Shown here in pieces: positions 1 through 5,044 of a DNA stretch of 5,571 nt. The notes under the pieces were generated by a model. It searched no databases. It worked only from the letters and a program-made list of their open reading frames with translations, and was not told the origin of the DNA. This DNA is from Thioglobus_B sp964403565. Its GTDB lineage: Bacteria > Pseudomonadota > Gammaproteobacteria > PS1 > Pseudothioglobaceae. A program made the position numbers and the translations under genes. The stretch is from the NCBI GenBank assembly GCA_964403565.1, contig CAYOFV010000053.1:1-5571 (forward strand), given 5' to 3'. Each line of letters starts with the position of its first letter. Positions within the stretch are counted from its first letter, which is position 1.

Positions 1-359
1 TGGGAAAAATTCCAGACAGTGTTAAAAACCAAGTAATGGGTAGTGTAGAGACTAAAAAAATGGTAGCAATTATCAACTCTATGACTCCTAAAGAACGCAC
101 TCATGTTAAGTTAATCAAAGGTTCAAGAAAAAACCGTATCGCTCGTGGATCTGGCACATCGCCTCAAGATGTTAATAAGCTTATTAAACAATTTGAGAAG
201 ATGCAAAAGCAAATGAAAAAGATGGGTGGCGGCAAGATGCAAAAAATGATGGCTAAAATGCAACAAATGCAAGATAGTGGTCAAGCTCCAGGTGGCATGC
301 CTGACTTATCTAAACTTAAATTGCCTGGCATGGGTGGTGGCAACAAGTTCCCTTTTTAG
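1..359 (+). CDS. ffh: Signal recognition particle protein Ffh, C-terminal part (5' end outside window)
   Basis: Ffh is the GTPase subunit of the SRP, which binds 4.5S RNA and signal sequences of nascent membrane proteins and delivers ribosomes to FtsY. Only the last 118 residues are visible, read from base 3 and ending in TAG. They belong to the methionine-rich M domain. The stretch GSRKNRIARGSGTS is the conserved RNA-binding segment of the family. It is followed by a helix and a Met/Lys/Gln-rich tail (QKQMKKMGGGKMQKMMAKMQ), with a Gly/Met/Pro-rich end finishing in KFPF. The ATG at 36 is an internal methionine, because the frame is open to the window edge and the upstream residues (GKIPDSVKNQV) also match the family. 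The N and G domains lie outside the window. The gene converges with hisD across 642 nt of non-coding DNA. Identification is secure. Confidence 0.97.
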   Translation, partial: GKIPDSVKNQVMGSVETKKMVAIINSMTPKERTHVKLIKGSRKNRIARGSGTSPQDVNKLIKQFEKMQKQMKKMGGGKMQKMMAKMQQMQDSGQAPGGMPDLSKLKLPGMGGGNKFPF

Positions 360-491
360 TTTTAAAAGCTTTTTTTAACCCTTTTTCAAAATCTTTTATT
401 TTCTCGCTGAGGTTTTATTGCCTTTCTATTTATTTAGAAGGGTGACCGAAAGATAGCACTCCTTAAAAAAAATAATCTCAATCTTTTTTTC

Positions 492-522
492 ATTCACACC
501 CACACCGGGTGTGGGTGTGAAT
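492..522. repeat. Perfect inverted repeat, 15-bp arms with 1-nt centre
   Basis: The left arm attcacacccacacc (492-506) and the right arm ggtgtgggtgtgaat (508-522) are exact reverse complements around a single G at 507. As RNA this would be a 14-bp stem with a 3-nt loop (506-508), far more stable than its AT-rich surroundings. It lies between two converging genes, so a transcription block or mRNA 3'-end role is possible. It lacks an immediate T-tract on either strand: the + side continues ctaatttc, and the - side continues gaaaaaaag. It is therefore not a standard intrinsic terminator. A protein-binding site or a repeat-family member are alternatives. Confidence 0.9.
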
Positions 523-766
523 CTAATTTCATTGCACTAAATCTTAAAACTCACTACGTTAGAAAAGTTAAGGTTTTTAATGCTTCTATAAGAATAATTA
601 TGGCAATATTGGCTATTGTTTTCCATTATCTTTATTAATACTATTTTTTGATTTTTCTTCAATATAAAAAAATAGAATTAGGTTGGTACTTTTTTTAAAA
701 TATTGGAAATAATCAAAATCAAGCTAAAGTAATTAATAAAAAATACTTAAAAACCTTTAAAACTTC

Positions 767-806
767 ATTTTTAGACTAAAAATAACCAGCTTTTGGTTTG
801 TTTTTA
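767..806. repeat. Overlapping small inverted repeats; weak terminator-like hairpin
   Basis: Two overlapping palindromes are visible. The first is atttttag-a-ctaaaaat at 767-783 (8-bp arms, 1-nt centre). The second is aacca-gcttt-tggtt at 784-798, which extends outward through A/T pairs to about 777-806. In the second, the stem is followed by tgttttta on the + strand and, read on the - strand, by attttta. It could act as a weak bidirectional terminator for ffh and for the hisD operon. The core stem is only five pairs with two G-C, so this function is uncertain. The inverted repeats themselves are directly visible. Confidence 0.4.
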
Positions 807-810
807 GCGA

Positions 811-827
811 AATAGGCTTTGCCTATT
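811..827. repeat. Perfect 7-bp hairpin aataggc/gcctatt
   Basis: aataggc (811-817), loop ttt (818-820) and gcctatt (821-827) form an exact hairpin with three G-C pairs. No T-tract follows on either strand, so it is not a classical terminator. It lies in line with the hairpins on either side and may be part of one larger structured or repeated unit. Confidence 0.6.
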
Positions 828-838
828 GTAAGAAGGTA

Positions 839-855
839 AAAATTTCGGAAATTTT
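839..855. repeat. Perfect 8-bp inverted repeat aaaatttc/gaaatttt
   Basis: aaaatttc (839-846) and gaaatttt (848-855) are exact reverse complements around one G at 847. The AT-rich arms alone would be a weak hairpin. The interest is its place in a row of palindromes leading to the larger element at 905-986. Confidence 0.5.
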
Positions 856-904
856 GTAAATGGCTTAATTTTGCCGTAGTTTTGAAATAACAAGTATTTT
901 TTTA

Positions 905-986
905 TTCTGCTAGGCGTTTATTTAAACGAGCGCTGGAGCATAGTAAATCTATGTGACGAGCGAGTGCAATAAATAACACAGCAGAA
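905..986. repeat. ~82-nt imperfect palindromic element downstream of hisD
   Basis: The ends ttctgct (905-911) and agcagaa (980-986) are perfect inverted repeats. The centre catag (939-943), taaat (944-948), ctatg (949-953) forms a perfect hairpin tip. Between them the arms match imperfectly, for example gtttattta on the left against ttatttatt as the reverse complement of the right, plus cgctgg against cgctcg. The sequence cgagcg occurs in direct orientation in both arms (927-932 and 957-962). It is richer in G+C than the surrounding spacer and starts 15 nt beyond the hisD stop. The architecture resembles REP/BIME-like or MITE-like intergenic repeats, which often sit at operon ends. Only one copy is in the window, so membership in a dispersed family is inferred. 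No T-tract follows on the operon's strand. Confidence 0.6.
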
Positions 987-1001
987 AGGAAAAAGACGCT
1001 G

Positions 1002-2294
1002 TTAGTTTATACGGTAACGGGCAGATTGCGCATGCGCTTGCAACCCCTCACCATCAGCAAGTGTTGCAGCAATATCCCCCAAAGTATTAGCACCTTCGCT
1101 AGATACCATAATTAAAGAAGATTTCTTTTGGAAATCATATACTCCAAGTGGAGATGAGAATCTTGCGGTTCCTGATGTTGGTAACACATGGTTAGGTCCA
1201 GCGCAATAGTCGCCTAAAGATTCACAAGTGTGTCTACCCATAAAGATTGCACCAGCATGTTTAATACCATCAAGAATAGCTTCTGGATCTTCAACTGAAA
1301 GCTCTAAATGTTCAGGAGCAATACGATTTGATATTTCTAATGCTTCATCCATATCTTGAGTTTGAATAAGCGCTCCGCGATCTTTAAGAGCGGTAGAGAT
1401 GATTTCATTACGTGGCATTGTAGGTAGTAGCTTATCAATGCTTTTTTCCACTTCTGCAATAAAATCCTTATCTGGGCAAAGTAGAATAGATTGTGCATCT
1501 TCATCATGCTCAGCTTGAGAGAATAAATCCATTGCAATCCAATCAGGGTTGGTTTTACCATCGCAAATAATTAGAATTTCACTTGGCCCTGCAATCATAT
1601 CAATACCAACTTGACCAAATACAACGCGTTTAGCTGTTGCAACATAGATATTTCCAGGTCCTACAATTTTATCTACCTGATCAATAGTTTGAGTGCCATA
1701 TGCAAGTGCGGCAACTGCTTGTGCACCACCAACGGTAAATACTTTATCTACTCCAGAAATATAAGCTGCAGCAAGTACTAACTGGTTAGTAACTCCACCC
1801 GGAGTTGGGACTACCATTATCAAATCTTCAACACCAGCAACTTTTGCAGGAATTGCATTCATAAGTACAGAAGAAGGGTATGCAGCTTTGCCACCTGGAA
1901 CATATAAACCAACTTTATCAAGTGGGGTAACTTTTTGTCCAAGCATAGTTCCATCGTCTTCTTTGTAAGTCCAAGTTTCTTGCACTTGCTTCTCATGATA
2001 ATTACGAACTCTGTCTGCAGCAATTTTAAGAGCATTTTGCTCTTTTGCACTTAATGTATCAAACGCTTCTTTAAGTTTGGATTTATCAATAGTAAGTTCA
2101 GACATGTTATTTGCCTGCATATTATCAAACTTGTTGGTGTATTCAATAAGCGCACTATCACCATTTGCACGAATATTTGCTATAACATCGTCAACAGTTT
2201 TAGCAACATCAGCATTAGACACACTTTCCCATGCTAGAAGTTCATCTAATTTAGAATTAAAATCATCAGAAGTTGAGTTTAACTTGCTAATCAT
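1002..2294 (-). CDS. hisD: Histidinol dehydrogenase
   Basis: HisD oxidises L-histidinol to L-histidine in two NAD-dependent steps in the cytoplasm, ending histidine synthesis. The product is 430 residues, close to the 434 of E. coli HisD. Family residues are present: zinc ligands Q260 and H263 in FSQAEHDEDAQS, D362 in GDYCAGPNHVLPT, and H421 near the C-terminus. The catalytic pair E328-H329 is in RIAPEHLEL. The nucleotide-binding region shows VGLYVPGGKAAYPS (about 128-141) and KIVGPGNIYVATAK (209-222). The start is supported by an AAGGA ribosome site 6 nt upstream, lying inside the end of hisG. The ATG shares an ATGA overlap (4 nt) with the hisG stop, which implies coupled translation. It is the last gene of the operon. 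hisC, a common next gene, is absent and the palindromic element at 905-986 follows. Confidence 0.98.
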   Translation of the reverse strand: MISKLNSTSDDFNSKLDELLAWESVSNADVAKTVDDVIANIRANGDSALIEYTNKFDNMQANNMSELTIDKSKLKEAFDTLSAKEQNALKIAADRVRNYHEKQVQETWTYKEDDGTMLGQKVTPLDKVGLYVPGGKAAYPSSVLMNAIPAKVAGVEDLIMVVPTPGGVTNQLVLAAAYISGVDKVFTVGGAQAVAALAYGTQTIDQVDKIVGPGNIYVATAKRVVFGQVGIDMIAGPSEILIICDGKTNPDWIAMDLFSQAEHDEDAQSILLCPDKDFIAEVEKSIDKLLPTMPRNEIISTALKDRGALIQTQDMDEALEISNRIAPEHLELSVEDPEAILDGIKHAGAIFMGRHTCESLGDYCAGPNHVLPTSGTARFSSPLGVYDFQKKSSLIMVSSEGANTLGDIAATLADGEGLQAHAQSARYRIN

Positions 2295-2908
2295 AAATTA
2301 TCCTTAATACTATTCATCCAAGATTTAATTTGGGTATTTTTTGTTTTGTAAGAAGCGGCATTTGCAACCAATCTTGAAGATATGTCTTCAATGTGTTCAA
2401 GAGGCTTAAGGCCATTAGCTTTTAATGTGTTACCAGTATCTACTAGATCAACAATGCAATCAGCCAGACCAACTACAGGGGCAAGCTCCATTGCGCCATA
2501 TAGTTTAATAATTTCACAAGATTGTCCTTGCTGCTGAAAATATTTTTTTGTAGAATTTACATATTTTGTAGCAACTTTTAAAGTTGATTTGTCTAGATTG
2601 TTACTTGATTTTGCAGCTACCATTAGCTTGCATTTGGCAATACCAAGGTCAAGAAGCTCAAATAAACCATTGGCTCCGTGTTCTAAAAGTACATCCTTTC
2701 CTGCAATACCAATATCAGCAGCACCGTGTTGCACAAATACAGGAACATCAGTTGCACGAATTATAATAACCTTAACATCGTCAAGATTAGTATCAAGAAT
2801 AAGCTTGCGTGAATTTAACTCTTCATCAGTAATACTTAACCCGGCCTTTTTTAACAAAGGTAGTGTTTGCTCAAGTATTCTGCCTTTAGATAATGCAATA
2901 GTTAACAT
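2291..2908 (-). CDS. hisG: ATP phosphoribosyltransferase, short (HisG-S) form
   Basis: HisG joins ATP and PRPP to give N1-(5'-phosphoribosyl)-ATP, the first and feedback-controlled step of histidine synthesis. The N-terminus MLTIALSKGR and the segment GAADIGIAGKDVL (62-74) are typical. The PRPP-binding loop is D150-L162 (DCIVDLVDTGNTL), followed by KANGL. At 205 residues it lacks the roughly 80-residue C-terminal regulatory domain of long HisG such as the E. coli enzyme. Short HisG proteins work as a complex with HisZ, a histidyl-tRNA synthetase-like subunit needed for activity and histidine inhibition, so a hisZ gene is expected elsewhere. An AGGA ribosome site 6 nt upstream, inside the last codons of murA, supports the ATG. 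Only 2 nt separate it from the murA stop, and its TGA overlaps the hisD start by 4 nt. Confidence 0.98.
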   Translation of the reverse strand: MLTIALSKGRILEQTLPLLKKAGLSITDEELNSRKLILDTNLDDVKVIIIRATDVPVFVQHGAADIGIAGKDVLLEHGANGLFELLDLGIAKCKLMVAAKSSNNLDKSTLKVATKYVNSTKKYFQQQGQSCEIIKLYGAMELAPVVGLADCIVDLVDTGNTLKANGLKPLEHIEDISSRLVANAASYKTKNTQIKSWMNSIKDNL

Positions 2909-2910
2909 AA

Positions 2911-4325
2911 TTAATCCTGAACTCTCTCTATATCTGCACCCAGAAGTTTTAATTTTTCTTCAATGGTTTCATAACCACGGTCAAGGTGATATACACGCTC
3001 AATAGTAGTTGTACCTTTTGCTGCAAGCCCTGCAAGAACTAATGATGCTGATGCACGTAAGTCAGTTGCCATAAGGTTTGCGCCAGAAAGAGATTTTACA
3101 CCTTTACAAACAACAGTGTTGCCTTCAAGAGTAAGCTCTGCACCCATGCGTGAAAGCTCTGGAATATGCATAAAACGATTTTCAAAAATTGTTTCAGTAA
3201 TAGTGCTACTACCATCTGCTATGGTATTAAGGGCAGTAAACTGAGCTTGCATATCTGTTGGGAAATTTGGATAAGTGTTGGTTTTAATATTTACAGCTTT
3301 TGGTCGCTTGCCACCGGTATCCAATGAAATGGAGTTATCAGTAGTTGTAATTTTAGACCCTGAATCTTTAAGCTTTTTAATGATAGATGCCATTGATTTT
3401 GGTCTAACATTTTTTAAAGTTATACTACCTTTAGTAATTGCTGCAGCTATAAGATAAGTACCAGCTTCAATTCTATCTGGACATACTGAATAATTAACAC
3501 CAGTTAGTGAATCTACCCCACTTATTACAATAGTTGAAGTTCCTGTACCAGTAATTTTTGCTCCCATCTCTATAAGGCAGTTTGCTAAATCAACAATTTC
3601 TGGCTCTTGAGCAGCGTTGTGTATAGTAGTGGTTCCACTAGCAATAGTGGCTGCCATAAGAATATTTTCAGTTGCTGTTACAGATANNNNNNNNNNNNNN
3701 NNNNNNNNNNNNNNNNNNNNNNNNNNNNNNNNNNNNNNNNNNNNNNNNNNNNNNNNNNNNNNNNNNNNNNNNNNNNNNNNNNNNNNGTTCCACTAGCAAT
3801 AGTGGCTGCCATAAGAATATTTTCAGTTGCTGTTACAGATACTTGGTCAAAATAAACATCGTTGCCAATTAGACCATTGCAAGATGCATAGATATAGCCA
3901 TTTTTAACTTCAATATCAGCGCCAAGATCTTTAAGTGCTTTTAAGTGTAGGTTAACAGGGCGCGAACCAATTGCACAACCTCCAGGTAGAGATACTTTTG
4001 CTTCGCCATATTTTGCAAGCATTGGGCCAAGAGCAAGAATAGAGGCTCGCATAGTTTTCACTAAGTCGTAATCAGCTTCTAATTTTGTAAGTTTTGAAGA
4101 GTCAATAAAAATAGAATTATCAGACTCTAGTATAAATTCAGCACCCATGTCCATTAATAGTCTTAGGGTGGTGGATACATCGCTTAAATGCGGAGTGTTG
4201 TTAAGAATAACTGGAGAGTCAGCCAGGATTGAGGCAAATAGTATTGGTAAGGCTGAGTTTTTACTTCCGGCAATATTTATTGATCCACTTAACGGCTTCT
4301 CGCCATTAATAGTTAATTTGTACAT
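2911..4325 (-). CDS. murA: UDP-N-acetylglucosamine 1-carboxyvinyltransferase (intact gene split by assembly gap)
   Basis: MurA transfers enolpyruvate from PEP to UDP-GlcNAc, the first committed step of peptidoglycan synthesis, and is the target of fosfomycin. As printed, the frame is broken by 100 Ns and a duplicated 55-nt segment. The N-terminal part reads up to MAATIASG (M172 to G179) and the C-terminal part restarts with the same MAATIASG. Dropping 155 nt gives one 419-residue protein, the length of E. coli MurA. Key residues are K22-N23 (GSKNSALPI), R93, the PEP-reactive C117 in LPGGCAIGSRP (E. coli C115; Cys means ordinary fosfomycin sensitivity at this site), D306 in PTDMQAQ (E. coli D305) and R398 in DRGYE (E. 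coli R397). The start overlaps the mlaC stop by one base (TAATG). The only ribosome-site-like AAGG is 13 nt upstream, so coupling with mlaC translation is likely. It is not a pseudogene. Confidence 0.96.
3632..3686. repeat. 55-nt overlap copy, left flank of the gap
   Basis: These 55 bases, from gttccactagc to gttacagata, are identical to 3787-3841 and end exactly where the Ns begin. They encode the MurA segment around VTATENILMAATIASGT on the - strand. An exact duplicate ending at the gap edge is the mark of two contigs sharing an end, so I read it as an artefact. Confidence 0.96.
3687..3786. other. Assembly gap of exactly 100 N
   Basis: One hundred consecutive Ns form a placeholder of conventional fixed length joining two contigs. 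The MurA frame on the two sides shows that no real sequence is missing: the true distance is negative, a 55-nt overlap. The gap plus the extra copy is 155 nt, not a multiple of three, which produces the false frame break in murA. Confidence 0.97.
3787..3841. repeat. 55-nt overlap copy, right flank of the gap
   Basis: This is identical base for base to 3632-3686 and begins immediately after the last N. The sequence after it (cttggtcaaaataaac) continues MurA upstream (FDQV on the - strand). Merging the copies restores the reading frame. Confidence 0.96.
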
Positions 4326-4990
4326 TATTTTTTATTAGCCTTGTCAAGCTTGCGCTTAGATCTTTTTATTAAAGCGTCAATGCCTTTGCGTTTAATATAT
4401 GAATTAAATTGAGCCTTGTAATTTTTTACAACACTAACGCCAGAAAAGACAACGTCATACACACTCCAACTATTGAGTCTAATCATCTTAAGAGATATTA
4501 CAAAAGGCTCTTTAGCATTGTTTATGCTGATTACTAGTTTAACAATTGCTTTGTTGTCTTTACGTTTTATTTTAGGATCAACCGAGATTTGTACAGAGTC
4601 TATATCTTTATAACTTGAAAGGATTCCAACATAATCTCTAATTAAAGATTCTGTTATATAGTGCTGAAAGAATTTTTTTTGTTGAACGCTAAGTCCGTCC
4701 CAGTGCTTACTTAATGCAATTTTGGTTGATACGCCCATTGCAATGTTAGGTAGTAATTTAAGGCGAATTAACCCCTCAACATTTTCTGGGGTAGCTTTAT
4801 TTTGTTTTTTTAATTCTTTTAAAGAAGTTAAGGCATCCACCATAATGTTAAGAGCTGCTGAACTTGGTGGGTCAATAATATCTACAATTTGTTTATCTAG
4901 ATTTTCTATGCCAGGAACTTTATTACTAGCTAAAGCAATATTAGTAGATAGAATAGATAATATAATTATTAAGTGTTTAAACATAATCAT
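4325..4990 (-). CDS. mlaC: Periplasmic phospholipid-binding protein MlaC (Ttg2D family)
   Basis: MlaC shuttles phospholipids between the MlaA complex at the outer membrane and the inner-membrane MlaFEDB transporter. The 221-residue product has a signal peptide: a short basic N-terminus (MIMFKH), a hydrophobic stretch (7-18) and an ALA cleavage site at about 19-21. The family pattern follows: ALSKHWDGLSVQQKKFFQHY (about 92-111), then a basic beta-rich part, then SWSVYDVVFSGVSVVKNYKA (174-193) with QF next, and GIDALIKR near the end. This matches the W-x-V-Y-D-V...GVS-V-x-N-Y-x-x-Q-F signature of MlaC. The lysine-rich tail (KRSKRKLDKANKK) is a little unusual. Starts at 4990 or 4984 are both possible. 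The best ribosome site (GAGG, 5009-5006) better fits an out-of-frame ATG at 4997. It leads the operon and overlaps murA by one base, while mlaF, mlaE, mlaD and mlaB are not adjacent. Confidence 0.92.
   Translation of the reverse strand: MIMFKHLIIILSILSTNIALASNKVPGIENLDKQIVDIIDPPSSAALNIMVDALTSLKELKKQNKATPENVEGLIRLKLLPNIAMGVSTKIALSKHWDGLSVQQKKFFQHYITESLIRDYVGILSSYKDIDSVQISVDPKIKRKDNKAIVKLVISINNAKEPFVISLKMIRLNSWSVYDVVFSGVSVVKNYKAQFNSYIKRKGIDALIKRSKRKLDKANKK
4961..4966 (+). promoter_or_regulatory. Candidate -10 element for uvrC
   Basis: TATAAT at 4961-4966 on the + strand is a perfect -10 match, about 80 nt before the uvrC start and inside the 5' end of mlaC on the opposite strand. No good -35 box lies 16-18 nt upstream (atatta at 4938-4943). 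Chance occurrence is quite possible. Confidence 0.22.
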
Positions 4991-4997
4991 CGTTCAT
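4977..4997 (-). other. Possible 6-residue leader ORF overlapping the mlaC start
   Basis: On the - strand ATG AAC GAT GAT TAT GTT TAA (4997 to 4977) encodes MNDDYV and overlaps both candidate mlaC start codons in another frame. The GAGG at 5009-5006 is 8 nt from this ATG, a normal distance, but 15 nt from the mlaC ATG at 4990. Ribosomes may start here and restart on mlaC, or this may be chance in AT-rich DNA. Confidence 0.25.
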
Positions 4998-5012
4998 AAA
5001 ATATACCTCGTT

Positions 5013-5041
5013 ATTTTACCTTTTTTGTGTAGTTATTTAAA
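5013..5041 (-). promoter_or_regulatory. Candidate promoter for the mlaC-murA-hisG-hisD operon
   Basis: On the - strand TTTAAA (5041-5036; 4 of 6 against TTGACA) is followed after 17 nt by TAAAAT (5018-5013; 5 of 6 against TATAAT). Transcription would begin near 5006, giving a very short leader that barely includes the GAGG ribosome site. The 54-nt spacer leaves little other room for an mlaC promoter. In AT-rich DNA such matches are common, so the call is tentative. Confidence 0.3.
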
Positions 5042-5044
5042 CCT

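Larger units (their letters stand above)
360..1001. other. Long non-coding spacer between convergent ffh and hisD
   Basis: No credible protein-coding gene is visible on either strand in these 642 nt. The base composition is strongly AT-rich with many A and T runs, unlike the flanking genes. The stretch contains a perfect palindrome (492-522), a run of small inverted repeats (767-855) and a long imperfect palindrome (905-986), listed separately. No tRNA cloverleaf or 4.5S RNA core was recognised. No clear intrinsic terminator of the usual type (GC-rich stem plus T-tract) was found for either converging gene. The length is notable because the genes on the other side are packed with almost no spacing. 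It could hold decayed gene remnants, a dispersed repeat or an unrecognised RNA, and the sequence alone does not decide between these. Confidence 0.8.

Noticed and set aside
36..38. ATG at 36 as the start of a small separate gene
   Set aside because: The frame is open upstream to the window edge and those residues continue the Ffh M domain.
313..360. Terminator overlapping the end of ffh (aactt/aagtt and ttgcc/ggcaa stem followed by ccctttttag)
   Set aside because: The stem has a 13-nt loop, an internal break and few G-C pairs, and it lies wholly in conserved coding sequence. It is possible but too weak to annotate.
492..522. Perfect palindrome as a standard rho-independent terminator
   Set aside because: There is no T-tract directly after the stem on either strand. 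T-runs lie before it on the + strand, and only about 20 nt away on the - strand.
360..1001. 4.5S RNA, tRNA or CRISPR array in the spacer
   Set aside because: No 4.5S core sequence, no cloverleaf with TpsiC-arm consensus and no regularly spaced direct repeats are visible.
2077..3005. Open frames on the + strand opposite hisD, hisG and murA
   Set aside because: They lie opposite strongly conserved genes, show no recognisable domain or ribosome site, and have compositions expected of antisense shadows.
3632..3841. The 55-nt direct repeat as a biological duplication or attachment site
   Set aside because: Both copies abut the N run exactly and encode the same MurA residues. A contig-end overlap explains this fully.
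2911..4325. murA as a pseudogene or two split genes
   Set aside because: The frame break comes only from 100 Ns plus a duplicated 55-nt flank. The collapsed protein is full length with all catalytic residues.
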